64,000 nt of DNA from Bacillus sp. BGMRC 2118 (GCA_008364785.1 VTTJ01000005.1:124001-188000), one strand, 5' to 3'; shown: positions 9,455 through 18,717, numbered from the stretch's first letter. The notes: generated by a model from the sequence alone, not told the origin. A program made the numbers and translations.

Positions 9455-9487
9455 TTATTTGGGGGTCATAGGCACTCCTATGCCCCC
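9455..9487 (-). promoter_or_regulatory. Hairpin and 4-codon leader ORF before swrD
   Basis: A stem-loop, GGGGGCATAGG / CCTATGACCCCC on the minus strand (9487-9461), fills the short flgE-swrD gap. It contains AGGAG (9479-9475), then 5 nt, then ATG ACC CCC AAA TAA (9469-9455); the stop lies 1 nt before the swrD TTG. The stem would hide the AGGAG. Seen in the sequence: hairpin, spacing and frame. Inferred: swrD translation by reinitiation, or partial attenuation. Confidence 0.5.
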
Positions 9488-9499
9488 TACCTCCTTGCA

Positions 9500-10738
9500 T
9501 TATCTTTTTAGATTTACAAGCTCTTGCAAAATCTCATCAGACGTTGTGATAATACGTGTGTTTGCTTGGAATCCACGTTGTGCTGTAATCATTTCAGTAA
9601 ACTCCTCTGATAAATCAACATTTGACATCTCAAGTGCAGCTGATTGGATAGAACCTGATCCTTGTCCAGGAACACTCATCAATGGTTCACCTGAGTTATT
9701 TGATGGCTGGAACATGTTTCCGCCGGCTTTAACAAGACCGCTTGTGTTTGAGAATGTAGCTAATGCAATTTGACTTAATACATTAACCTCACCATTTGTG
9801 AATACGCCCACTACTTCTCCAGATGCACTGATGTTAAAGCTTTCTAGGTAACCTTCAGAGTTTCCGTCTCGGTCACGTAGAGCGATTGTGTTAGCTGTGT
9901 TAACTTGTGTAACAGTTGAGAAGTCAATATCAATATCTAAATCCTGTACCCCATTACCAAGTGTTGCAGAGTTAATTTGTAAATTTCCTGAAGCAGTAGC
10001 TCCAGTAACGCGACCTGTTGAAGAATCAAAGCTTATAGTCGGTAAGTTAGCTGGATCTGCTGGGAAAGTACCTCCACCAGGTAATGTGAATTGGTAATTC
10101 CACTCATTTGCGTTTGCTGTTTTTGTATAGGTCACAGTAATATCATGATCAAATCCTAAAGAATCTTTCACTTTAAAATCTGCTGAAGTAGATTCTCCCT
10201 CTTTAGCACCAGCAAAAAGGTTCCCACCGAATAACACGTTCTCTGTTGCTTTAGGTGGCATAAAAGTACTTGTATCAATTTTGATATCTTGAAGGTTATT
10301 TGTAACTTGTCCATTTTCATCAATGGCAAATCCTTGTACTTTATGACCTTCTGCTGTTACTAATGTACCTTCACGATCTAGATAAAAGTTCCCTGATCTT
10401 GTGTAAAGTGACTGATTTCCATTTTTCACTGTGAAGTATCCATCACCGTTTACTGCAAGGTCAAGCTGACGGCCAGTCGTTTGCAAACTACCTTGAGTGG
10501 TAATTGTATCAATTGAACCCATTGTTGCACCTAACCCTACTTGTTGTGGGTTTGTACCACCTCGGTTTGCAGTTGGTGTACTAGCACCTGCTACTGTTTG
10601 GCTCATTAAGTCTTTAAAGGTTACTCTTCCTTTCTTGTAACCAAAAGTATTCACGTTAGATATATTGTTCCCAATTACATCTAATTTTGTTTGAAAATTT
10701 CTCATTCCAGAAATTCCTGAGTACATTGAACGTAGCAT
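9500..10738 (-). CDS. flgE: Flagellar hook protein FlgE
   Basis: 412 aa. The N-terminal rod/hook motif (IGNNISNVNTFGYKKGRVTF) and C-terminal D0 motif (EFTEMITAQRGFQANTRIIT) flank a central FlgE domain with PPKATENVLFGGNL and a Gly/Thr-rich region. It is much longer than the 264-aa B. subtilis hook protein, so it carries an added surface domain, as in many other bacteria. FlgE polymerises under the FlgD cap to form the hook. The ribosome site is GAAAGGGG. It lies downstream of flgD and the flagellar operon protein. Confidence 0.95.
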   Translation of the reverse strand: MLRSMYSGISGMRNFQTKLDVIGNNISNVNTFGYKKGRVTFKDLMSQTVAGASTPTANRGGTNPQQVGLGATMGSIDTITTQGSLQTTGRQLDLAVNGDGYFTVKNGNQSLYTRSGNFYLDREGTLVTAEGHKVQGFAIDENGQVTNNLQDIKIDTSTFMPPKATENVLFGGNLFAGAKEGESTSADFKVKDSLGFDHDITVTYTKTANANEWNYQFTLPGGGTFPADPANLPTISFDSSTGRVTGATASGNLQINSATLGNGVQDLDIDIDFSTVTQVNTANTIALRDRDGNSEGYLESFNISASGEVVGVFTNGEVNVLSQIALATFSNTSGLVKAGGNMFQPSNNSGEPLMSVPGQGSGSIQSAALEMSNVDLSEEFTEMITAQRGFQANTRIITTSDEILQELVNLKR

Positions 10739-10809
10739 TTATGTTTTCCCCTTTCGATTGTTGGCTGCTTCTATCAGTCCACAGCCAGTGGCTTCCTATT
10801 CGGTCCAGC

Positions 10810-11187
10810 CTATTGATCTAAAATGATCGTTCCGTTTATATTTGTGAAGATTTGTGAACTTGCTTCTTCTCTGCCCATCGCGGTCACAACTGTATTATTT
10901 TTTATATTTACGATAAGTGCTGCTTTTTCCATGACTACAAGTGAATCAACAATACCTTTGTTTTTTGCTTCCAGCATTTTTTCTTGTAGTTCAAGCCATT
11001 TCTCATCTGCTATTTCAATCTTTCTTTCAGACAATCGTTTTTGTGCATGTTTACTAATTTTTATACCCACAACGTCCTGCAAGACATCTCGAAAAGAAGA
11101 GGTAACTTCCTTGGTTTGTCCCACATTTTTATTGGTTAAAGATAACGGATGATGCTGTAACTGGCGTATTCGATAATCCATCTTCAT
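10810..11187 (-). CDS. Flagellar operon protein (TIGR02530-like), function unknown
   Basis: 125 aa and soluble. The core FRDVLQDV...KISKHAQKRLSERKIEI, then SLVVMEKAALIVNIKNNTVV and a final FTNINGTIILDQ, matches the small flagellar operon protein family found between flgD and flgE in many Firmicutes. The biochemical role is not established; position suggests hook assembly. GGAGTGA lies upstream; Met1 or Met3 may be the true start. It ends 71 nt before flgE. Confidence 0.8.
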   Translation of the reverse strand: MKMDYRIRQLQHHPLSLTNKNVGQTKEVTSSFRDVLQDVVGIKISKHAQKRLSERKIEIADEKWLELQEKMLEAKNKGIVDSLVVMEKAALIVNIKNNTVVTAMGREEASSQIFTNINGTIILDQ

Positions 11188-11196
11188 TCACTCCAA

Positions 11197-11655
11197 TCAT
11201 GACACAGGAGCAGGATTTGACACTTTAGTAATTGAAGATGTTGGAATAACGGTTCCATCTTGTAGTTCAATTAATGTTTGTGTGCCTTTTTGTTGTACTG
11301 ATTTTACAATTCCTGATACATTATTTACATTTTGATCCCCATTTTCTCCTAATGAAACAGAGTTATATTGCACTTCTTTCCCTATCATTTCACTGTATTT
11401 CAAAATACCATCTGCAGTCTGACTATTAATGAAACTCTCTAACATTTTGTTCATATTTGTCATCTGTTCTAATGAAGTGAAGGTTGCCATTTGCGCAATA
11501 AAATCTTTATCCTGCATAGGATTCATAGGATCCTGATTTTGAAGTTGAGTCATTAGAATTTTCAAGAAGTCATCCTTCCCTAATGCATCACCTTTTGCTT
11601 TACGCTCTACCACTTGATTTTGTAAATATAAATTCGGATCAATTTTTACTGTCAT
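11197..11655 (-). CDS. flgD: Hook-capping protein FlgD
   Basis: 152 aa. The N-terminal part has GKDDFLKILMTQLQNQDPMN and FIAQMATFTSLEQMTNMN, the diagnostic FlgD cap segment, followed by a short beta domain (GKEVQYNSVSL). It is the short Bacillus-type form lacking the longer FlgD Ig/tudor region of enterobacteria. The ATG at 11655 is preferred over the in-frame GTG at 11664 because AGGTGA then lies 5 nt upstream. FlgD caps the growing hook. Confidence 0.93.
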   Translation of the reverse strand: MTVKIDPNLYLQNQVVERKAKGDALGKDDFLKILMTQLQNQDPMNPMQDKDFIAQMATFTSLEQMTNMNKMLESFINSQTADGILKYSEMIGKEVQYNSVSLGENGDQNVNNVSGIVKSVQQKGTQTLIELQDGTVIPTSSITKVSNPAPVS

Positions 11656-11664
11656 CACAATCAC

Positions 11665-12945
11665 CTACACTTCCGTATTCAATAATTCTTCTTTATAGGC
11701 ATCCTCAAAAGTAGCTCTTGCTTCAGTTCCTTGTTCTTCTTCTTCTGTTCCTTCTTTATTCGAATATCCTCCTTGACTATTACTATCTCTATCAAGAGAT
11801 CTTTCGAATTGTTGCTGCAGAGATGCGGAGTTAATAATTTCCAACTTCTCTACCTGAATATTTTGGTTTGCAAAGGCATTTTTTAGTCCTTGAAGCTGTG
11901 ATTCTAAAAGCTCTTTTGCTTGAGTTGAAGATGCGATCATTCTTGCCACTAGAACACCTTGTTGTTGTATGAGCTCTATCCTTAAAGAACCCAGTTGCTC
12001 CGGATATAATTTAATTAACAATCTCATACCGTTTGTACCATTTTGTAATGAACTTTTCGCTAATATACTTTGAAAATCTTTAATGAACTGCTCCTGGTTA
12101 ACTGGTTTTGAACTTTGCTCAACAAACAGAGTAAATTGCTGAACCCGATTTGAATTCTGAGATTCTACCCCCATAACCATGGTCTTACTAATCGAATCTT
12201 GTGATGTGTTACTTTTTACTTCTTCGGCACCTAATGTACGTTGATAAAGTGCTTTTACATATTCAAGCTTTGAATTATTCGTATCGATTGCAATCGGTTG
12301 TTGACCTGTAAGCTTTGTATGAAACTTTGAGAGAAATGCTTCTAATTCTTTCGCTACATCTTCAGTCATCGGTTGAGTAAATCCTTGAATACCACCTTCT
12401 TGCTTGTTCAAAAGGTTTGTCAGTTGATTGAAGAATGGTATAACTACTTGTTGCTCCTCAACATTTGCTTGTGTACTGCTCGCATTTGTTAGATAAATAA
12501 GGCTAGCTAGCATGGTTACTAGAGTTTGCTGATCTTCAGAAATAGCCATTACTTCAGAAATTGGCGTCTGTTGTTGAAACAATAAATTCAGCTCAGTAAT
12601 TAATTCTTCTGGTAATGATTCTAGTAATGATGCTATATCAGGATTTTGTAGCATTTCACTATCAAGGTTTTGCGGAAGCAGTCCCTGTTCAACTAGCTGA
12701 GACAATAAATCCTCTAACTTTTCTATGGTTAACTCTTCTCCGTCTTTCAATACAGCTTGTACTTCTTTTACAACAGGATGCGAAAGTTCACCGGTTTTCG
12801 GGTCTTTTTTCATAACGGAAGGGGCATTATTACCTTCATTTACTTTGTTCAGTATGCTTGCAAATGGTGATTTCCCTTTCGACAGCTCTCTACTTTGTGC
12901 CGGAGCTGGAAATGGCTGTTTTGTTGCTAACTCTGCTATTTTCAT
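11665..12945 (-). CDS. fliK: Flagellar hook-length control protein FliK
   Basis: 426 aa. A long, poorly conserved Gln/Glu-rich N-terminal region acts as the molecular ruler. The C-terminal domain has MRLLIKLYPEQLGSLRIELI and LLESQLQGLKNAFANQNIQV, the FliK signature that contacts FlhB. The tail is acidic and low-complexity. A GAGGAGGTGAAAGA ribosome site precedes the ATG. A second protein with a FliK-like C-terminus (YlqG) is encoded at 30212-31840. Confidence 0.92.
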   Translation of the reverse strand: MKIAELATKQPFPAPAQSRELSKGKSPFASILNKVNEGNNAPSVMKKDPKTGELSHPVVKEVQAVLKDGEELTIEKLEDLLSQLVEQGLLPQNLDSEMLQNPDIASLLESLPEELITELNLLFQQQTPISEVMAISEDQQTLVTMLASLIYLTNASSTQANVEEQQVVIPFFNQLTNLLNKQEGGIQGFTQPMTEDVAKELEAFLSKFHTKLTGQQPIAIDTNNSKLEYVKALYQRTLGAEEVKSNTSQDSISKTMVMGVESQNSNRVQQFTLFVEQSSKPVNQEQFIKDFQSILAKSSLQNGTNGMRLLIKLYPEQLGSLRIELIQQQGVLVARMIASSTQAKELLESQLQGLKNAFANQNIQVEKLEIINSASLQQQFERSLDRDSNSQGGYSNKEGTEEEEQGTEARATFEDAYKEELLNTEV

Positions 12946-12968
12946 TCTTTCACCTCCTCTCAGATCAA

Positions 12969-13559
12969 CTATAGAGACTTAGACAATAGTTCGGTAAACT
13001 TTGCTGCTTCAACTGGATCCATCTTTTCAAGAATGGAACTTAATGTATCCGTTTTTAGTGTTTGTAGTATGTTTAAAGCCTCTGACTCCTTCATCTCAGC
13101 AACAATAGCAGCTGCATTTTTGGCTGACATACTTTCAAACGCTTTAGATATTTCATTTTTGGTTTGAGTGGTACCTGCTTGTTCACTTTCTTCGTTCGTT
13201 AATTGTTCTGTTAGTTCGTCAATCTTTGATTTTAGCTGCGTCAGTTCTTGATCCCTTTGCTCAATCTCCTTTTCCAAGCTAGAGATTTGATCAATCTGTT
13301 CTTTGTTAGTAGTTTCTAAGTCACCAATATCTTTACGGAGTTTTTCCTCTACATTTATTGTGTCTTTATCAGCCACTAGTTTAGATACACCAGGGATATT
13401 TGCACCGTATTTCTTCACAGCTCCTTCTACATCGACTCCGGCAAAATTAAGAACAACTAATGAAACGGCAATCGCAAAAAGCAATGGAATGAATACAACA
13501 AAAAAGAACCATTGTATCTTACCTAGGAACGTAGATTCCTTTTCTTCTTGGATTTCCAT
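12969..13559 (-). CDS. ylxF: Flagellar operon coiled-coil protein YlxF (MgtE N-like)
   Basis: 196 aa. One membrane helix (about residues 16-38) is followed by a long predicted coiled coil (about residues 68-125, rich in Glu, Lys, Gln and Leu) and a C-terminal MgtE N-like helical domain (AFESMSAKNAAAIVAEMKES to MDPVEAAKFTELLSK). It is known as a flagellar operon gene between fliJ and fliK; its role is not well defined. Position and family support a basal-body or export accessory role. Confidence 0.85.
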   Translation of the reverse strand: MEIQEEKESTFLGKIQWFFFVVFIPLLFAIAVSLVVLNFAGVDVEGAVKKYGANIPGVSKLVADKDTINVEEKLRKDIGDLETTNKEQIDQISSLEKEIEQRDQELTQLKSKIDELTEQLTNEESEQAGTTQTKNEISKAFESMSAKNAAAIVAEMKESEALNILQTLKTDTLSSILEKMDPVEAAKFTELLSKSL

Positions 13560-13567
13560 GCCTTCAC

Positions 13568-14011
13568 CTAGCTTTCTTTATTCATATACTGTTGGATTGA
13601 AATTTCATCCATAAGACGGCTATCAGCCGCTGATATGACTTCTTTATACTCTTCTTGAAGCTTCTCTTTTAATTTCTCGTATTTCTTTACTTCAATGTTC
13701 CTCTCAAGTAGCTGAGCTTCCTGACCTAACATATTGTGACGTGCAGAAGCAACGAGATTTTGAAAGTGAGCAATTGTCTTTTCAAGGTTTGCGATAAACG
13801 TTTGATGATGTTGTATCTCTGTCACGTTTAATCCTACAGAAAGCTTCTGCAACTGTATAGATTCAAGATCTTCCTTCTGTTTCAAATAATGGTATAGCTT
13901 TTCGGCAACTTCCTCGAACTGCTTCACTGTCAGTTGGTAGGCTTCTAGTGCACGCTGTTTTTCTGTTTCTTTAATTGATAGTATTTTTTGGAACTTGTAT
14001 TTGAAACTCAA
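13568..14011 (-). CDS. fliJ: Flagellar export chaperone FliJ
   Basis: 147 aa and almost wholly alpha-helical coiled coil, with the opening MSFKYKFQKILSIKETEKQR typical of FliJ. It links the FliI ATPase ring to FlhA. Start is TTG, with AGGTGAGC upstream, 10 nt after the fliI stop. Sequence identity across this family is low, so the call relies partly on position between fliI and ylxF. Confidence 0.92.
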   Translation of the reverse strand: MSFKYKFQKILSIKETEKQRALEAYQLTVKQFEEVAEKLYHYLKQKEDLESIQLQKLSVGLNVTEIQHHQTFIANLEKTIAHFQNLVASARHNMLGQEAQLLERNIEVKKYEKLKEKLQEEYKEVISAADSRLMDEISIQQYMNKES

Positions 14012-14021
14012 ATTTGCTCAC

Positions 14022-15332
14022 CTAACCTATTAAGGAAATTAGTCGTTCAACACTTTCATCAATTGTTACCTTTTCATTAGTACCTTGTTTTAGGAAAGAG
14101 AGAATCGTTGGATAATGACGAATTGCATCATCAATTTCTTTAGAAGATCCACGTTTGTAAGCCCCAATATTAATTAAATCTTCTGAATTAATATAAGTTG
14201 CTAGTAAATCTCTCACCTTTTCAGCAGAATTCTTATGGTCTTCGGGAACAATATGATTCATTACACGACTAATGCTTTTTAATACATTTATCGCTGGAAA
14301 TTGCCCTTTATTTGCAAGGTTACGATCAAGAACAATATGTCCATCCAATATTCCTCTCACGGTATCAGCAATCGGTTCGTTCATATCATCACCATCTACC
14401 AAAACTGTATAAAACGCTGTAATACTTCCGTGACTGTTCGTACCAGTTCTTTCTAATAGCTTCGGAAGAATTGCAAATACTGAAGGAGTATATCCCTTAG
14501 TTGTTGGAGGTTCACCAATTGCTAAACCAACCTCACGTTGAGCCATTGCTACACGTGTAACAGAGTCCATCATTAACATCACGTTTAAGCCTTTATCCCT
14601 AAAGTACTCCGCAATCGCTGTCGCTGTATATGCACCTTTTATTCTCATTAATGCTGGTTGATCGGAGGTGGCAACTACAACAATTGAACGTTTTAAGCCT
14701 TCTGGACCTAAATCACGTTCTATAAATTCTCTTACTTCTCTACCACGTTCTCCGATAAGAGCAATGACATTAAGGTCTGCCGTTGTATTTCTGGCAATCA
14801 TTCCAAGCAATGTACTCTTACCTACTCCACTTCCAGCAAAGATACCCACACGTTGGCCATTCCCAACAGTAAGCAGAGAATCAATAACTCGAACTCCAAC
14901 TTCAATTTTCTCATCTATCGGAGGTCTCTCCATTGGATTTGGTGGAGATTGGTCTGTTGGAACATTTGATAATCCTTTTGGAAGACTCGTGCCATCTAAT
15001 GGCATACCGAGTGAATCAACAACTTGTCCAATTAACGAACTACCGACCTTAATTTGCAGTGGGTTAGATGTAGCTTCAACAATACTACCTGGCGAAATAT
15101 CATTTACATTTGTGAATGGCATTAAAATCACATACTCATCTCTGAAGCCAACTACCTCAGCAAGTACTTTTCTACCCTTTCTGCCGCCACCGATATAAAT
15201 GTGACATACATCTCCAATCGAGCTCTCAGGACCTTTTGATTCAATCATTAACCCTACAACCCGAGCAACTTTACCGTAACGTTTATATGAATCTATTACA
15301 TCAATTGAATCTAAAAGTTCGATAGCTTTCAT
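14022..15332 (-). CDS. fliI: Flagellar export ATPase FliI
   Basis: 436 aa. Walker A GIFAGSGVGKSTLLGM (about residues 164-179) and Walker B VMLMMDSVTRVAMAQRE are intact, as is the F1-ATPase-like signature. It hydrolyses ATP to load flagellar export substrates, with FliH as regulator and FliJ as central stalk. AGGAGGAATAAACCTC precedes the ATG. Confidence 0.98.
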   Translation of the reverse strand: MKAIELLDSIDVIDSYKRYGKVARVVGLMIESKGPESSIGDVCHIYIGGGRKGRKVLAEVVGFRDEYVILMPFTNVNDISPGSIVEATSNPLQIKVGSSLIGQVVDSLGMPLDGTSLPKGLSNVPTDQSPPNPMERPPIDEKIEVGVRVIDSLLTVGNGQRVGIFAGSGVGKSTLLGMIARNTTADLNVIALIGERGREVREFIERDLGPEGLKRSIVVVATSDQPALMRIKGAYTATAIAEYFRDKGLNVMLMMDSVTRVAMAQREVGLAIGEPPTTKGYTPSVFAILPKLLERTGTNSHGSITAFYTVLVDGDDMNEPIADTVRGILDGHIVLDRNLANKGQFPAINVLKSISRVMNHIVPEDHKNSAEKVRDLLATYINSEDLINIGAYKRGSSKEIDDAIRHYPTILSFLKQGTNEKVTIDESVERLISLIG

Positions 15333-15337
15333 GAGGT

Positions 15338-16114
15338 TTATTCCTCCTGTAGTAGTTCTAGAAGCTTATTTTTCAGTTCCGTTAACTGACTATCAATACT
15401 TGCATCTATCCGGCCAAATGATGATTCAATCACACAGCCTGTTTCTTCTAAATCGTTATCCGGGTATACAAATAGATTTTTATCACCCGTAAACAATGCT
15501 ACTAATTCTTCCTTTTGCGAAGACACTAGCTCAAACATTGAAGGGTGAACTTTTATTGACACATTATCATGATCTTTTACTTCTCTAATGGCATTCTTTA
15601 CTATTTGCATAAAGTCTTCATGGTTATTCTGCAGGTGAAGCTTTAGAATTTTTTCAGCCACTTTAACTCCTAGCTTTAAAATGGTTTCCTCAGATTGTTC
15701 TATTTGTTTCACATAATCTGACTTAGAAAGATCTACTACTGAATTTGCTTCATCGATTAAGTGTGTTAATTGACTATAGACCTCTTGTTGTCCAAGTTGA
15801 ATGCCTTCTTGAAATCCCTCTTGTTTAACTTGTTCAATTAACATTACTTTCTCATCTTCCCAAGCAGATCTCATTTGCGCTATTTCCATCGTAGCTTCTT
15901 GCAGCTGCGCTTCAGCATTTCTTATCATTTCTTCTGCTTGTATTTTTGCATTTTGCAACATTTGCTCTGCTTCTGTATGCAGCTTCCTAATTTGAAATTC
16001 TGGTGATTCATCAACAATTGATTCAAAAGCTAACGATTGTAAATGAATCACCTTTCTCTCAACATTTTGAGGCTGGCTATATTGAGATTTTATCAATCTA
16101 GACAATGATATCAT
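15338..16114 (-). CDS. fliH: Flagellar export ATPase regulator FliH
   Basis: 258 aa. A charged N-terminal region and long coiled coil (about residues 40-110) lead to the FliH/V-ATPase E-like C-terminal domain (LKLGVKVAEKILKLHLQ, about residues 143-159, and GCVIESSFGRIDASIDSQL). The ATG at 16114 is my choice because it begins MISLSRLIKS and follows GGTGGAGG; an upstream in-frame codon at 16132 overlaps fliG further. It overlaps the end of fliG by 17 nt, suggesting coupled translation. Confidence 0.93.
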   Translation of the reverse strand: MISLSRLIKSQYSQPQNVERKVIHLQSLAFESIVDESPEFQIRKLHTEAEQMLQNAKIQAEEMIRNAEAQLQEATMEIAQMRSAWEDEKVMLIEQVKQEGFQEGIQLGQQEVYSQLTHLIDEANSVVDLSKSDYVKQIEQSEETILKLGVKVAEKILKLHLQNNHEDFMQIVKNAIREVKDHDNVSIKVHPSMFELVSSQKEELVALFTGDKNLFVYPDNDLEETGCVIESSFGRIDASIDSQLTELKNKLLELLQEE

Positions 16115-17117
16115 CTCCTCCACCACGGGCAATTACAATCTCACCCGCTTCTTCTAGTCGACGAATGACAGCAACAATTCTTGATTGTGCCTCTTCCACG
16201 TCACGCAAACGAACTGGTCCCATAAATTCCATTTCTTCTTTGAATGTGTCGACCATACGCTTTGACATGTTGCTGAACACAATTTCCTTAACTTCTTCAC
16301 TAGCCACTTTAAGTGATAGCATAAGATCTTGATTCTCAACATCACGGATAACACGTTGAATTGCACGGTTATCAAGGGTAACGATATCTTCAAATACAAA
16401 CATACGCTTCTTAATTTCTTCAGCTAATTCAGGGTCTTGGATCTCTAATGCATCCAGAATCGTTCTTTCCGTACTTCTATCCACTCCGTTAAGCACTTCT
16501 ACCACTGCTTCTACACCACCTGTGTGCGTGTAGTCTTGTGTTACAGTTGTAGACAGCTTGCGTTCAAGAATCTGCTCCACTTCGTTAATTACTTCTGGTG
16601 AAGTACTATCCATTAGTGCAATTCTTCTCGCTACATCTGCCTGCATATCCTGTGGTAATTCAGATAATATTTGTCCCGCTTGTGCAGGATCCAAGTAAGA
16701 TAGTACTAACGAAATTGTTTGGGGATGTTCATTTTGAATGAAATTTAAAATTTGCGCAGGGTCTGCTTTACGAGCGAAATCAAACGGTTTAACCTGCAAC
16801 GAAGAGGTTAATCTGTTAATGATATTGGCTGCATCTTCATTCCCTAGGGCTTTTTCTAATATTTGTTTTGCATACGCAATTCCGCCTTGCGCAATGTAGT
16901 CTTGCGCTAGAGCAATTTGATGAAATTCATCTAATACATCTTCTTTTGATTTTGTATCTACTTTACGAACACTAGATATTTCAAGAGTCAGCTTTTCAAT
17001 CTCTTCTTCAGAAAGGTGCCGATATACATTTGCAGATACATCCGGCCCCATAGAGATGAGGAGGATGGCTGCTTTTTGTCTGCCTGTTAGCTCGCCGTTA
17101 TTATCTTTTCTTGCCAT
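16098..17117 (-). CDS. fliG: Flagellar motor switch protein FliG
   Basis: 339 aa. FliG domains are in order: N-terminal MS-ring-binding part (LTGRQKAAILLISMG), middle domain with the EHPQT motif (FIQNEHPQTISLVLSYLDPA), and the charged C-terminal torque helix (residues around DVENQDLMLSLKVAS). It sits on the MS ring and meets the MotA stator. GGGGGAAATTATT precedes the ATG. Located between fliF and fliH. Confidence 0.98.
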   Translation of the reverse strand: MARKDNNGELTGRQKAAILLISMGPDVSANVYRHLSEEEIEKLTLEISSVRKVDTKSKEDVLDEFHQIALAQDYIAQGGIAYAKQILEKALGNEDAANIINRLTSSLQVKPFDFARKADPAQILNFIQNEHPQTISLVLSYLDPAQAGQILSELPQDMQADVARRIALMDSTSPEVINEVEQILERKLSTTVTQDYTHTGGVEAVVEVLNGVDRSTERTILDALEIQDPELAEEIKKRMFVFEDIVTLDNRAIQRVIRDVENQDLMLSLKVASEEVKEIVFSNMSKRMVDTFKEEMEFMGPVRLRDVEEAQSRIVAVIRRLEEAGEIVIARGGGDDIIV

Positions 17118-17130
17118 AATAATTTCCCCC

Positions 17131-18717
17131 TTACTCCTCTGCGATCCAAGTTCTTAATAGTTTAGCAAAGTCTCCTGGCTTTTCTTTTGCTAATTTTTCA
17201 AGTTGTTGTTTGATTACATCAGATTCTTTTTCATGTTCAGCATTAATATCCTGAACATGAATAGCCGCTGCTGTTTCATCAAAGCTAAACTCAGTATCTG
17301 TAGTTTTCTTTTTCTTTCTAACCAATAAGATAACTAAAAGTATAATAATGACAAGTAGTGCCCCAGCTGCAATATAAACCCACATAGGAATGACAGGCTC
17401 TGTTGTAGCTGTAGTAAAATCAGTCTTCCCTTTTAATTCCTGAACAGATACAGCAACCTTAGAAGCAATTTCCTCTTCTGTTAATTCAGGTTGGTTTTCA
17501 TCTTTTGCTATGGAAGTGCGAACGATTGTACCAAGAATTTGCTCAATATCAGCCACCGCTTCAGGTGTTAATCCTTCTTCAGCATTCGGTGGTTCAACCA
17601 TGACTTGAATTCCAAGGTCACGAACTTTATAAGGACTTTCAACGATTTCTTTACGAATTCTGTTTACATCATTATTAATTCTTTCTTCAATCTTTTCATA
17701 GTCTCCGTTAGAACCTTCAGTTCCAGTAGCATAGTTCGGGATGTCTGTCTCTCCAGCTCCTGCAACACCACCAGCTGCCGCTCCATCTCCAGTAAATGTT
17801 TCTGTAATTCTTTCTACACTTACTGCGATCCCTTCCATGTTTTCAGGATTAACAGGCGTTACTAAATTTTCTTCTCTATTTTCTTGTGAGAAGTCAACAT
17901 CAGCAGTAACAGAAACAACTACTTTATCTTGCCCCATCATCATCCCTAACATTTGTCCAACTTGACGTTGGATGTCTTTTTCAATTTGCTTTTTAATTTG
18001 ATATTGAGAATCAAATGTGTAAGCTGAGTTAGCACCATCTTGATTTTTTAAATCAAAATACTCAAACATTTGGTTCATTATGACGATATTTTCAGTAGGA
18101 AGGTTTGGAACACTCTTTGATACTAAATTGTAAAGAGCTTGAATTTGTTGTTCTTGAAACTTATATCCAGGCTTTGTATCTAACACGATTGATGCTGATG
18201 CTTGCTCCGGTGTATCCGACATCCACACAGATTCCTGCGGAAGATTAATCATCACCTTCGCATCCTGCACTCCATCAATACCTTTCATTAAGTCAGCAAG
18301 CTCTGTTTGCATTGCTTCAAGCTTTAATACGTTAAATTCATTATCTGTCATACCAAAACCAGCATTTTGACTAAAGAATTTATAATCAATACTTCCACTA
18401 TTCGGGAAACCTTCCGCTGCTAATTCTACCTTCAACGTATCGACAACTTCCTCGGGCACAAGAATAGAAGTACCATTTTCAGCTACTTCAGACTTAATTC
18501 CTCTACCATCAAGTTGCGCTTTAATTTCCCCAATTTCCGCTGTAGTTAAATTACTATATAAAGGAACAAAGTTTACTTTCGAAGAAGCCATTGACACTGC
18601 TGCAATAATAATAACAAACAGTAAAAGGGAACCGATCATCATTCCCTTTTGAGCAACTGAACGGTTCTTCCAAAATTCTTTAACTTTATTAAGATTCATT
18701 TGTAATTTTTCGTTCAT
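17131..18717 (-). CDS. fliF: Flagellar MS-ring protein FliF
   Basis: 528 aa. Two membrane helices (about residues 24-46 and 435-458) flank the periplasmic ring-building region, which includes the YscJ/FliF domain (IDGVQDAKVMINLPQES, about residues 140-156) and a Gly/Ala-rich loop. The cytoplasmic tail ends LEKLAKEKPGDFAKLLRTWI, the FliG-binding segment. The GGGGG ribosome site lies at the base of an 8-bp inverted repeat (18728-18735 / 18758-18765), which might modulate access. Confidence 0.97.
   Translation of the reverse strand: MNEKLQMNLNKVKEFWKNRSVAQKGMMIGSLLLFVIIIAAVSMASSKVNFVPLYSNLTTAEIGEIKAQLDGRGIKSEVAENGTSILVPEEVVDTLKVELAAEGFPNSGSIDYKFFSQNAGFGMTDNEFNVLKLEAMQTELADLMKGIDGVQDAKVMINLPQESVWMSDTPEQASASIVLDTKPGYKFQEQQIQALYNLVSKSVPNLPTENIVIMNQMFEYFDLKNQDGANSAYTFDSQYQIKKQIEKDIQRQVGQMLGMMMGQDKVVVSVTADVDFSQENREENLVTPVNPENMEGIAVSVERITETFTGDGAAAGGVAGAGETDIPNYATGTEGSNGDYEKIEERINNDVNRIRKEIVESPYKVRDLGIQVMVEPPNAEEGLTPEAVADIEQILGTIVRTSIAKDENQPELTEEEIASKVAVSVQELKGKTDFTTATTEPVIPMWVYIAAGALLVIIILLVILLVRKKKKTTDTEFSFDETAAAIHVQDINAEHEKESDVIKQQLEKLAKEKPGDFAKLLRTWIAEE

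Noticed and set aside
16154..16399. Minus-strand ORF overlapping fliG in another frame
   Set aside because: Alternate-frame shadow of fliG.
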